A DNA stretch of 64,000 nucleotides from Siphonodentalium dalli (lineage: Eukaryota; Mollusca; Scaphopoda; Gadilida; Siphonodentaliidae): the NCBI GenBank assembly GCA_032622095.1, contig CP136063.1:273787426-273851425 (forward strand). Direction: 5' to 3'. Of this stretch, positions 24,334 through 37,548 are shown piece by piece (the stretch's first letter is position 1; the number at the start of each line of letters is the position of its first letter). The notes below the pieces were generated by a model. It was not told the origin of the DNA, ran no database searches, and saw only the letters and a program-made list of their open reading frames with translations. Made by a program: the position numbers and the translations under genes.

Positions 24334-26864
24334 GAGCAGTCTGTGTTGGTTACATACCACGAATAAGACTAGCAATGAACGCACTTTATTTGTAACATAC
24401 CAGGAATAGATTAGCAATGAACGCTCTTTATTTGTAACATACCAGGTATTGACTAACAATGAACGCTCTGTATTTGTAACATACCAGGAATAGATAAACA
24501 ATTAACGCTCTTTATTTGTAACATACCAGGAATAAGACTAACAATGAACGCTCATTATTGGTATGTGAATTATCTTTATTTGTAACATACCATGAATAAG
24601 ACTAACAATGGACGTACTTTGTTGGTTACATACCAGGAATAAGACAGGCAATGAACGCTCTTTATTTGTAACATACCATGAATAAGACTAGCAATGGACG
24701 TTCTTTGTTGGTTACATACCAGGAATAAGACTAACAATGAACGCTCTTTATTTGTAACATACCAGGAGTAAGACTAACAATGAACGCTCTTTATTGGTAA
24801 CATACCAGGAGTAAGACTAACAATGGACGTTCTTTGTTGGTTACATACCAGGGATAAGACTAGCAATGAACGCTCTTTATTTGTAACATACCATGAATAA
24901 GACTAGCAATGGACGTTCTTTGTTGGTTACATACCAGGAATAAGACTAACAATGAGCGTTCTTTATTTGTAACATACAAGGAGTAAGACTAACAATGAAC
25001 GCTCTTTATTTGTAACAGACCAGGAATAGACTATATAACAATGAGCGTTATTTATTTGTAACAAACCAGGAATAGACTAACAATGAACGCTCTTTATTTT
25101 TAACATACAATGTGTAAGGCTAACAATGAACGCTCTTTATGTGTAACATACCAGGAATAAGACTAACAATGAACGATCTTTATTTGTAACATGCCATGAA
25201 TATACTAACAAGGAACGCTCTTTATTTGTAACATACAATGATCAAGACTAACAATGAACGGTCTTTATTGGTAACAAACAATACATAGACTAACAATGAA
25301 CGTTCTTTATGTGTAACATACCAGGAATAAGACTACCAATGGACGTTCTTTGTTGGTTACATACCAGGAATAGACTAACAATAAACGCTCTTTGTTTGTA
25401 ACATACCAGGAATAGACTAACAATGAACGCTCTTTATTTGTAACATACCAGGAATAAGACTAACAATGAATGATCTTTATTGGTAACATACCAGGAATAG
25501 ACTAACAATGAACGCTCATTATTGGTTATTTACCATGAGGTGACTAACAGAGAACGCTCTTTATTTGTAACATACCATGAATAAGACTAACAATGGACGT
25601 TCTTTGTTGGTTACATACCAGGAATAGACTAACAATGAACGCTCTTTATTTGTAACATACCCGGAATAAGACTAACAATGAGCGTTCTTTATTTGTAACA
25701 TACCAGGAATAGACTAACAATGAACGCTCTTTATTTGTAACATACCAGGAATAGACTAACAATGGGCATTCTATATTGGTAACATACCAGGAGTAAGACT
25801 AACAATGAACGCTCTTTATTTATAACATACCAGGAATAGACTAACAATGAGCGTTCTTCATTTGTAACATACCAGGAGTAAGACTAACAATGAACGCGCT
25901 TTATTTTTAACATACCAGGAATAGACTATATAGCAATGAGCGTTCTTTATTTGTAACATACTAGGAATAGACTAACAATGAACGCTCTTTATTTGTAACA
26001 TACCAGGAATAGACTAACAATGAACGTTCTTTATTTGTAACATACCTGGAATAAGACTAACAATGGACGTTCTTTATTTGTAACATACCAGGAATAGACT
26101 AACAATGAGCGTTCTTTATTTGTAACATACCAGGAATAAGACTAGCAATGAACGTTCTGTATTTGTAACATACCAGGAATAGACTAGCAATGAACGCTCT
26201 TTATTTGTAACATACCAGGAATAGACTAACAATGGACGTTCTTTATTTGTAACATACCAGGAATAGACTAACAATGGACGTTCTTTATGTGTAACATACC
26301 AGGAATAGACTAACAATGAGCGTTCTTTATTTGTAACATACCAGGAATAAGACCAACAATGGACGTTCTTTATTTGTAACATATCAGGAATAGACTATCA
26401 AAGGACACTCTTTATTTGTAACGTACCAGGAATATACTAGCAATGAACGCTCTTTGTTTGTAACATACCATGAATAGACTAGCAATGAACGCTTTTTATT
26501 TGTTACATACAAGTAATAGACTAAAAATGAGCGTTCGTTATTTGTAACATACCATGAATAGACTAACAATGAACGCTCTTTATTTGTAACATACCAGGAA
26601 TAGACTAGCAATGAACGCTCTTTATGTGTAACATACCAGGAATATACTAACAATGATCGTTCTTTATTTGTAACATACCATGAATATACTAGCAATGAGC
26701 GTTCTTTATTTGTAACATACCAGGAATAGACTAACAATGAACGCTCTTTATTTGTAACATACCAGGAATAGACTAACAATGAGCGTTCTTTATTTGTAAC
26801 ATACCAGGAATAGACTAACAATGAACGATCTTTATTTGTAACATACCAGGAATAGACTAACAAT
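24334..26864. repeat. Higher-order unit 11 (2,531 bp, alpha class)
   Basis: Copy of unit 6 at +11,244 bp, sharing GAACGCGC near 25,891. Private change: GAACGTTCTTTATGTG near 25,300, where other alpha units have GAACGCTC. Confidence 0.9.
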
Positions 26865-29055
26865 GAGCAGTCTGTGTTGGTTACATACCACGAATAAGAC
26901 TAGCAATGAACGCACTTTATTTGTAACATACCAGGAATAGATTAGCAATGAACGCTCTTTATTTGTAACATACCAGGTATTGACTAACAATGAACGCTCT
27001 GTATTTGTAACATACCAGGAATAGATAAACAATTAACGCTCTTTATTTGTAACATACCAGGAATAAGACTAACAATGAACGCTCATTATTGGTATGTGAA
27101 TTATCTTTATTTGTAACATACCATGAATAAGACTAACAATGGACGTACTTTGTTGGTTACATACCAGGAATAAGACAGGCAATGAACGCTCTTTATTTGT
27201 AACATACCATGAATAAGACTAGCAATGGACGTTCTTTGTTGGTTACATACCAGGAATAAGACTAACAATGAACGCTCTTTATTTGTAACATACCAGGAGT
27301 AAGACTAACAATGAACGCTCTTTATTGGTAACATACCAGGAGTAAGACTAACAATGGACGTTCTTTGTTGGTTACATACCAGGGATAAGACTAGCAATGA
27401 ACGCTCTTTATTTGTAACATACCATGAATAAGACTAACAATGGACGTTCTTTGTTGGTTACATACCAGGAATAAGACTAGCAATGAACGCTCTTTATTTG
27501 TAACATATCAGGAGTAAGACTAACAATGAACGCTCTTTATTTGTAACTTACCAAGAGTAAGACTAACAATGGACGTTATTTGTTGGTTACATACCAGGGA
27601 TAAGACTAGCAATGAACGCTCTTTATTTGTAACATACAATGAATAAGACTAACAATTGACGTTCTTTGTTGGTTACATACCAGAAATAAGACTAGCAATG
27701 AAAGCTCTTTATTTTTAACATACCATGAATAAGACTAACAATGGACGTTCTTTGTTGGTTACATACCAGGATTAAGTCTAGCAATGAACGCTATTTATTT
27801 GTAACATACCATGAGTAAGACTAACTATGAACGCGCTTTATTTGTAACATACCAGGAATATACCAACAATGGACGTTCTTTGTTGGTTACATACCAGGAA
27901 TAGACTAACAATGAGCGTTCTTCATTTGTAACATACCAGGAGTAAGACTAACAATGAACGTTCTTTATTTGTAACATACCAGGAATAGACTAACAATGAA
28001 CGCTCTTTATTTGTAACATACCAGGAATAGACTAACAATGGGCATTCTATATCGGTAACATACCAGGAGTAAGACTAACAATGAACGCTCTTTATTTATA
28101 ACATACCAGGAACAGACTAACAATGAACGCTCTTTATTTTTAACATACCAGGAATAGACTATATAGCAATGAGCGTTCTTTATTTGTAACATACTAGGAA
28201 TAGACTAACAATGAACGCTCTTTATTTGTAACATACCAGGAATAGACTAACAATGAACGTTCTTTATTTGTAACATACCTGGAATTAGACTAACAATGGA
28301 CGTTCTTTATTTGTAACATACCAGGAATAGACTAACAATGAGCGTTCTTTATTTGTAACATACCAGGAATAAGACTAGCAATGAACGTTCTGTATTTGTA
28401 ACATACCAGGAATAGACTAGCAATGAACGTTCTTTATTTGTAACATACCAGGAATAGACTAACAATGGACGTTCTTTATGTGTAACATACCAGGAATAGA
28501 CTAACAATGAGCGTTCTTTATTTGTAACATACCAGGAATAAGACCAACAATGGACGTTCTTTATTTGTAACATATCAGGAATAGACTATCAATGGACACT
28601 CTTTATTTGTAACGTACCAGGAATATACTAGCAATGAACGCTCTTTGTTTGTAACATACCATGAATAGACTAGCAATGAACGCTTTTTATTTGTTACATA
28701 CAAGTAATAGACTAAAAATGAGCGTTCGTTATTTGTAACATACCATGAATAGACTAACAATGAACGCTCTTTATTTGTAACATACCAGGAATAGACTAGC
28801 AATGAACGCTCTTTATGTGTAACATACCAGGAATATACTAACAATGATCGTTCTTTATTTGTAACATACCATGAATATACTAGCAATGAGCGTTCTTTAT
28901 TTGTAACATACCAGGAATAGACTAACTATGCACGCTCTTTATTTGTAACATACCAGGAATAGACTAACAATGAGCGTTCTTTATTTGTAACATACCAGGA
29001 ATAGACTAACAATGAACGCTCTTTATTTGTAACATACCAGGAATAGACTAACAAT
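26865..29055. repeat. Higher-order unit 12 (2,191 bp, gamma class)
   Basis: Copy of unit 7 at +11,244 bp, sharing ACTATGCACGCTC near 28,927. It is the gamma unit of the first large super-unit. Confidence 0.9.
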
Positions 29056-30738
29056 GAGCATTCTGTGTTGGTTACATACCACGGATAAGACGAGCAATGA
29101 ACGCACTTTATTTGTAACATACCAGGAATAAATTAGCAATGCACGCTCTTTATTTGTAACATACCAGGAATAGACTAACAATGAACGCTCTGTATTTGTA
29201 ACATACCAGTAATAGATAAACAATTAACGCTCTTTATTTGTAACATACCAGGAATAAGACTAACAATGAACGCTCATTATTGGTATGTGAATGATCTTTA
29301 TTTGTAACATACCATGAATAAGACTAACAATGGACGTACTTTGTTGGTTACATACCAGGAATAAGACTAGCAATGAACGCTGTTTATTTGTAACATACCA
29401 GGAGTAAGACTAACAATGAACGCTCTTTATTGGTAACATACCAGGAGTAAGACTAACAATGGACGTTCTTTGTTGGTTACATACCAGGGATAAGATTAGC
29501 AACGAACGCTCTTTATTTGTAACATACCATGAATAAGACTAACAATGGACGTTCTTTGTTGGTTACATACCAGGAATAAGACTAGCAATGAACGCTCTTT
29601 ATTTGTAACATATCAGGAGTAAGACTAACAATGAACGCTCTTTATTTGTAACTTACCAAGAGTAAGACTAACAATGGACGTTATTTGTTGTTCACATACC
29701 AGGGATAAGACTAGCAATGAACGCTCTTTATTTGTAACATGCAATGAATAAGACTAACAATTGACGTTCTTTGTTGGTTACATACCAGAAATAAGATTAG
29801 CAATGAACGCTCTTTATTTGTAACATACAATGAGTAAGACTAACTATGAACGCGCTTTATTTGTAACATACCAGGAATAAACCAACAATGGACGTTCTTT
29901 GTTGGTTACATACCAGGAATAGATTAACAGTGAACGCTCTTTATTTGTAACATACCATGAATAAGACTAACAATGGACGTTCTTTGTTGGTTACATACCA
30001 GGAGTAAGACTATCAATGAGCGTTCTTTATTTGTAACATACAAGGAATAGACTAACAATGAACGCTCTTTATTAGTAACATACCAGGAATAAGACTAACA
30101 ATGAGCGTTCGCTATTTGTAACATACCAGGAATAAGACTAACAATGAGCGTTCTTTATTTGTAACATACCATGACTAAGACTGACAATGAACGGTATTTA
30201 TTGGTAACATACAATGAGTAGACTTACAATGAACGCTCTTTATGTGTAACATACCAGGAATAAGACTAAGAATGAACGATCTTTATTTGTAACATACCAT
30301 GAATATACTAACAAGGAACGCTCTTTATTTCTAACATACCATGACTAATACTAACAATGAACGGTCTTATTTTTAACATACAATGAGTAAGACTAACATT
30401 GAACGCTCTGTATTTGTAACATACCAGGCATAAGACTAACAATGAACGATCTTTATTTGTAACATACCATGAATATACTAACAATGAACGTTCTTTATTT
30501 GTAACATACCTGGAATAAGACTAACAATGGACGTTCTTTATTTGTAACATACCAGGAATAGACTAACAATGAGCGTTCTTTATTTGTAACATACCAGGAA
30601 TAGACTAACAATGAACGCTCTTTATTTGTAACATACCAGGAATAGACTAACAATGAGCGTTCTTTATTTGTAACATACCAGGAATAGACTAACAATGAAC
30701 GATCTTTATTTGTAACATACCAGGAATAGACTAACAAT
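29056..30738. repeat. Higher-order unit 13 (1,683 bp, delta class)
   Basis: GAGCATT cassette and half-monomer at 29268 followed by GAATGATC. Then a dimer domain, the module also seen at the window start (ATTAACAGTGAACG near 29,922, CATGACTAAGACTGAC near 30,167), and a short terminal block from about 30,490. Near 29,805 it lacks two 43-mers (86 bp) that units 19, 24 and 26 have (TTTTTAACATACCATG and TTCTGTGTTGG monomers). Confidence 0.87.
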
Positions 30739-33700
30739 GAGCAGTCTGTGTTGGTTACATACCACGAATAAGACTAGCAATGAACGCACTTTATTTGTAA
30801 CATACCAGGAATAGATTAGCAATGAACGCTCTTTATTTGTAACATACCAGGTATTGACTAACAATGAACGCTCTGTATTTGTAACATACCAGGAATAGAT
30901 AAACAATTAACGCTCTTTATTTGTAACATACCAGGAATAAGACTAACAATGAACGCTCATTATTGGTATGTGAATTATCTTTATTTGTAACATACCATGA
31001 ATAAGACTAACAATGGACGTACTTTGTTGGTTACATACCAGGAATAAGACAGGCAATGAACGCTCTTTATTTGTAACATACCATGAATAAGACTAGCAAT
31101 GGACGTTCTTTGTTGGTTACATACCAGGAATAAGACTAACAATGAACGCTCTTTATTTGTAACATACCAGGAGTAAGACTAACAATGAACGCTCTTTATT
31201 GGTAACATACCAGGAGTAAGACTAACAATGGACGTTCTTTGTTGGTTACATACCAGGGATAAGACTAGCAATGAACGCTCTTTATTTGTAACATACCATG
31301 AATAAGACTAACAATGGACGTTCTTTGTTGGTTACATACCAGGAATAAGACTAGCAATGAACGCTCTTTATTTGTAACATATCAGGAGTAAGACTAACAA
31401 TGAACGCTCTTTATTTGTAACTTACCAAGAGTAAGACTAACAATGGACGTTATTTGTTGGTTACATACCAGGGATAAGACTAGCAATGAACGCTCTTTAT
31501 TTGTAACATACAATGAATAAGACTAACAATTGACGTTCTTTGTTGGTTACATACCAGAAATAAGACTAGCAATGAAAGCTCTTTATTTTTAACATACCAT
31601 GAATAAGACTAACAATGGACGTTCTTTGTTGGTTACATACCAGGATTAAGTCTAGCAATGAACGCTATTTATTTGTAACATACCATGAGTAAGACTAACT
31701 ATGAACGCGCTTTATTTGTAACATACCAGGAATATACCAACAATGGACGTTCTTTGTTGGTTACATACCAGGAATAGACTAACAATGAGCGTTCTTCATT
31801 TGTAACATACCAGGAGTAAGACTAACAATGAACGTTCTTTATTTGTAACATACCAGGAATAGACTAACAATGAACGCTCTTTATTTGTAACATACCAGGA
31901 ATAGACTAACAATGGGCATTCTATATCGGTAACATACCAGGAGTAAGACTAACAATGAACGCTCTTTATTTATAACATACCAGGAACAGACTAACAATGA
32001 GCGTTCTTCATTTGTAACATACCAGGAGTAAGACTAACAATGAACGCTCTTTATTTTTAACATACCAGGAATAGACTATATAGCAATGAGCGTTCTTTAT
32101 TTGTAACATACTAGGAATAGACTAACAATGAACGCTCTTTATTTGTAACATACCAGGAATAGACTAACAATGAACGTTCTTTATTTGTAACATACCTGGA
32201 ATTAGACTAACAATGGACGTTCTTTATTTGTAACATACCAGGAATAGACTAACAATGGGCATTCTATATCGGTAACATACCAGGAGTAAGACTAACAATG
32301 AACGCTCTTTATTTATAACATACCAGGAACAGACTAACAATGAGCGTTCTTCATTTGTAACATACCAGGAGTAAGACTAACAATGAACGCTCTTTATTTT
32401 TAACATACCAGGAATAGACTATATAGCAATGAGCGTTCTTTATTTGTAACATACTAGGAATAGACTAACAATGAACGCTCTTTATTTGTAACATACCAGG
32501 AATAGACTAACAATGAACGTTCTTTATTTGTAACATACCTGGAATTAGACTAACAATGGACGTTCTTTATTTGTAACATACCAGGAATAGACTAACAATG
32601 AGCGTTCTTTATTTGTAACATACCAGGAATAAGACTAGCAATGAACGTTCTGTATTTGTAACATACCAGGAATAGACTAGCAATGAACGCTCTTTATTTG
32701 TAACATACCAGGAATAGACTAACAATGGACGTTCTTTATTTGTAACATACCAGGAATAGACTAACAATGGACGTTCTTTATGTGTAACATACCAGGAATA
32801 GACTAACAATGAGCGTTCTTTATTTGTAACATACCAGGAATAAGACCAACAATGGACGTTCTTTATTTGTAACATATCAGGAATAGACTATCAATGGACA
32901 CTCTTTATTTGTAACGTACCAGGAATATACTAGCAATGAACGCTCTTTGTTTGTAACATACCATGAATAGACTAGCAATGAACGCTTTTTATTTGTTACA
33001 TACAAGTAATAGACTAACAATGAACGCTCTTTATTTAAAACATATCAGGAATAGACTAAAAATGAGCGTTCTTTATTTGTAACATACAAGGAGTAAGACT
33101 AACAATGAACGCTCTTTATTTGTAACAGACCAGGAATAGACTATATAACAATGAGCGTTATTTATTTGTAACAAACCAGGAATAGACTAACAATGAACGC
33201 TCTTTATTTTTAACATACAATGTGTAAGGCTAACAATGAACGCTCTTTATTTGTAACATACCAGGAATAAGACTAACAATGAACGATCTTTATTTGTAAC
33301 ATGCCATGAATATACTACCAATGAACACTCTTGATTTGTAACATACAATGATCAAGACTAACAATGAACGGTCTTTATTGGTAACAAACAATACATAGAC
33401 TAACAATGAACGCTCTTTATGTGTAACATACCAGGAATAAGACTACCAATGGACGTTCTTTGTTGGTTACATCCCAGGAATAGACTAACAATAAACGCTC
33501 TTTGTTTGTAACATACCAGGAATAGACTAACAATGAACGCTCTTTATTTGTAACATACCAGGAATAAGACTAACAATGAATGATCTTTATTGGTAACATA
33601 CCAGGAATAGACTAACAATGAACGCTCATTATTGGTTATTTACCATGAGGTGACTAACAGAGAACGCTCTTTATTTGTAACATACCATGAATAAGACTAA

Positions 33701-33746
33701 CAATGGACGTTCTTTGTTGGTTACATACCAGGAATAGACTAACAAT
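30739..33746. repeat. Higher-order unit 14 (3,008 bp, epsilon class, reference)
   Basis: GAGCAGT cassette, half-monomer (30951), a long dimer domain to about 31,790, and a 343-bp octamer repeated twice (31,914 and 32,257). It then enters a terminal-type block (32,609-32,990), and near 33,020 jumps into the zeta body at the TTTAAAACATATC monomer. It ends with the divergent monomer at 33620. A private change is GACTAAAAATGAGCG near 33,055, where unit 20 has GACTAACAATG. Confidence 0.86.
31914..32599. repeat. 343-bp octamer in tandem (two copies)
   Basis: Eight monomers of 43, 42, 43, 46, 42, 42, 43 and 42 bp, starting with GGGCATTCTATATCGG, are repeated exactly once (31,914-32,256 and 32,257-32,599). 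The gamma class has a related run lacking the GAGCGTTCTTC monomer. Confidence 0.92.
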
Positions 33747-36700
33747 GAGCATTCTGTGTTGGTTACATACCACGAATAAGACGAGCAATGAACGCACTTT
33801 ATTTGTAACATACCAGGAATAGATTAGCAATGCACGCTCTTTATTTGTAACATACCAGGAATAGACTAACAGTGAACGCTCTGTATTTGTAACATACCAG
33901 TAATAGATAAACAATTAACGCTCTTTATTTGTAACATACCAGGAATAAGACTAACAATGAACGCTCATTATTGGTATGTGAATGATCTTTATTTGTAACA
34001 TACCATGAATAAGACTAACAATGGACGTACTTTGTTGGTTACATACCAGGAATAAGACAGGCAATGAACGCTCTTTATTTGTAACATACCATGAATAAGA
34101 CTAGCAATGGACGTTATTTGTTGGTTAAATACCAGGAATAAGACTAGCAATGAACGCTCTTTATTTGTAACATACCAGGAGTAAGACTAACAATGAAAGT
34201 TCTTTATTTTTAACATACAATGAGTAAGACTAACAATGAACGCTCTATATTTGTAACATACCAGGCATAAGACTAACAATGAACGATCTTTATTTGTAAC
34301 ATACCATGAATATATTAACAATGAACGCTTTTTATGTGTATCATACCAGGAATAAGACTAACAATGAACGCTCTTTATTTGTAACATACCAGGAATAGAC
34401 TAACAATGAACGCTCTTTATTTGTAACATACCAGGGATAGACTAACAATTTACGCTCTTTATTTGTAATATACCATGAATAGACTAACAATGAACGTTCT
34501 TTATTTGTAACAAACCAGGAATAGACTAACTATGAGCGTTCTTTATTTGTAACATACCAGGAGTAAGACTAGCAATGAACACTCTTTATTTGTAACATAC
34601 CAGGAGTAAGACTAACAATGAGCGTTCTTTATATGTAACATACCAGTAATATACTATCTATCAACGCTCTGTATATGTAACATACCAGGAGTAAGGCTAA
34701 CAATGAGCGTTCTTTATATGTAACATACCAGTAATATACTATCTATCAACGCTCTGTATATGTAACATACCAGGAGTAAGACTAACAATGAAAGTTCTTT
34801 ATTTTTAACATACAATGAGTAAGACTAACAATGAACGCTCTATATTTGTAACATACCAGGCATAAGACTAACAATGAACGGTCTTTATTTGTAACATACC
34901 ACGAATAGACTAACAATGAACGCTCTTTAATTGTAACATACCAGGAATAGACTAACAATGAACGCTCTTTATTTGTAACATACCAGGAATAGACTAACAA
35001 TGAACGCTCTTTATTTGTAACATACCAGGGATAGACTAACAATTTACGCTCTTTATTTGTAATATACCATGAATAGACTAACAATGAACGTTCTTTATTT
35101 GTAACAAACCAGGAATAGACTAACTATGAGCGTTCTTTATTTGTAACATACCAGGAGTAAGACTAGCAATGAACACTCTTTATTTGTAACATACCAGGAG
35201 TAAGACTAACAATGAGCGTTCTTTATATGTAACATACCAGTAATATACTATCTATCAACGCTCTGTATATGTAACATACCAGGAGTAAGGCTAACAATGA
35301 GCGTTCTTTATTTTTAACATACCAGGAATAAGATTAACAATGAGCGATCTTTATTTGTAACATACCATGAATTTTCTAACAAGGAACGCTCTTTATTGGT
35401 AATATACAATGAGTAGAGTAACAATGAACGCTCTTTATGTGTAATAAATCAGGAATAAGACTAACAATGCACGATCATTATTTGTAACATACCATGAATA
35501 TACTAACAAGGAACGCTCTTTATTTGTAACATACCAGGAATAGACTAACAATGAGCGTTCTGTATTGGTAACATACCAGGAGTAAGACTAACAATGAACG
35601 CTCTTTATTTAAAACATATCAGGAATAGACTAACAATGAGCGTTCTTTATTTGTAACATACAAGGAGTAAGACTAACAATGAACGCTATTTATTTGTAAC
35701 AGACCAGGAATAGACTATATAACAATGAGCGTTATTTATTTGTAACAAACCAGGAATAGACTAACAATGAACGCTCTTTATTTTTAACATACAATGTGTA
35801 AGGCTAACAATGAACGCTCTTTATTTGTAACATACCAGGAATAAGACTAACAATGAACGATCTTTATTTGTAACATGCCATGCATATACTAACAATGAAC
35901 GCTCTTTATTTGTAACATACAATGATCAAGACTAACAATGAACGGTCTTTATTGGTAACAAACAATACATAGACTAACAATGAACGCTCTTTATGTGTAA
36001 CATACCAGGAATAAGACTACCAATGGACGTTCTTTGTTGGTTACATCCCAGGAATAGACTAACAATAAACGCTCTTTGTTTGTAACATACCAGGAATAGA
36101 CTAACAATGAACGCTCTTTATTTGTAACATACCAGGAATAAGACTAACAATGAATGATCTTTATTGGTAACATACCAGGAATAGACTAACAATGAACGCT
36201 CATTATTGGTTATTTACCATGAGGTGACTAACAGAGAACGCTCTTTATTTGTAACATACCATGAATAAGACTAACAATGGACGTTCTTTGTTGGTTACAT
36301 ACCAGGAATAGACTAACAATGAACGCTCTTTATTTGTAACATACCCGGAATAAGACTAACAATGAGCGTTCTTTATTTGTAACATACCAGGAATAGACTA
36401 ACAATGAACGCTCTTTATTTGTAACATACCAGGAATAGACTAACAATGGGCATTCTATATTGGTAACATACTAGGAGTAAGACTAACAATGAACGCTCTT
36501 TATTTATAACATACCAGGAATATTCTAACAATGAGCGTTCTTCATTTGTAACATACCAGGAGTAAGACTAACAATGAACGCTCTTTATTTTTAACATACC
36601 AGGAATAGACTATATAGCAATGAGCGTTCTTTATTTGTAACATACTAGGAATAGACTAACAATGAACGCTCTTTATTTGTAACATACCAGGAATAGACTA

Positions 36701-37548
36701 ACAATGAACGTTCTTTATTTGTAACATACCTGGAATAAGACTAACAATGGACGTTCTTTATTTGTAACATACCAGGAATAGACTAACAATGAGCGTTCTT
36801 TATTTGTAACATACCAGGAATAAGACTAGCAATGAACGTTCTGTATTTGTAACATACCAGGAATAGACTAGCAATGAACGCTCTTTATTTGTAACATACC
36901 AGGAATAGACTAACAATGGACGTTCTTTATTTGTAACATACCAGGAATAGACTAACAATGGACGTTCTTTATGTGTAACATACCAGGAATAGACTAACAA
37001 TGAGCGTTCTTTATTTGTAACATACCAGGAATAAGACCAACAATGGACGTTCTTTATTTGTAACATATCAGGAATAGACTATCAATGGACACTCTTTATT
37101 TGTAACGTACCAGGAATATACTAGCAATGAACGCTCTTTGTTTGTAACATACCATGAATAGACTAGCAATGAACGCTTTTTATTTGTTACATACAAGTAA
37201 TAGACTAAAAATGAGCGTTCGTTATTTGTAACATACCATGAATAGACTAACAATGAACGCTCTTTATTTGTAACATACCAGGAATAGACTAGCAATGAAC
37301 GCTCTTTATGTGTAACATACCAGGAATATACTAACAATGATCGTTCTTTATTTGTAACATACCATGAATATACTAGCAATGAGCGTTCTTTATTTGTAAC
37401 ATACCAGGAATAGACTAACAATGAACGCTCTTTATTTGTAACATACCAGGAATAGACTAACAATGAGCGTTCTTTATTTGTAACATACCAGGAATAGACT
37501 AACAATGAACGATCTTTATTTGTAACATACCAGGAATAGACTAACAAT
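33747..37548. repeat. Higher-order unit 15 (3,802 bp, zeta class, rearranged)
   Basis: GAGCATT cassette, half-monomer at 33959, and a zeta body that is partly doubled (see 34,195-35,115). It then continues normally through the divergent monomer and AGGAATATTCTAAC (36516) to the terminal block (36,800-37,548). It is the longest unit in the window, 553 bp longer than unit 21. Confidence 0.85.
34195..35115. repeat. Local doubled segment with deletions in both copies
   Basis: The GAAAGTTCTTTATTTTT monomer occurs at 34,195 and again at 34,790, with the downstream ACTAACTATG monomer near 34,524 and 35,118. From GAAAGTT to ACTAACTATG, unit 21 needs 453 bp but these copies need only about 326 and 325. 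The first lacks 127 bp (three monomers, including the GGACGGTC one); the second lacks a different run of about 128 bp and makes a hybrid at AATGAACGGTC. All breaks are in register. Confidence 0.82.

Larger units (their letters stand above)
7161..29606. repeat. 11.2-kb tandem super-unit duplication (two copies)
   Basis: Copy 1 is about 7,161-18,362 and copy 2 about 18,363-29,606. Cassettes at 7859, 10390, 13090, 15621 and 17812 recur at 19103, 21634, 24334, 26865 and 29056, all offset by 11,244 bp. The junction lies between about 18,325 and 18,370, where a GACTAGCAATGAACG context is shared by both partners. Copy 2 has one extra 42-bp monomer with GAGCGTTC near 18,541-18,580. I saw only a few substitutions (near 7,514, 22,162, 24,083 and 25,302), so identity appears above 99.9%. 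Exact edges are uncertain by one or two monomers. Confidence 0.9.
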
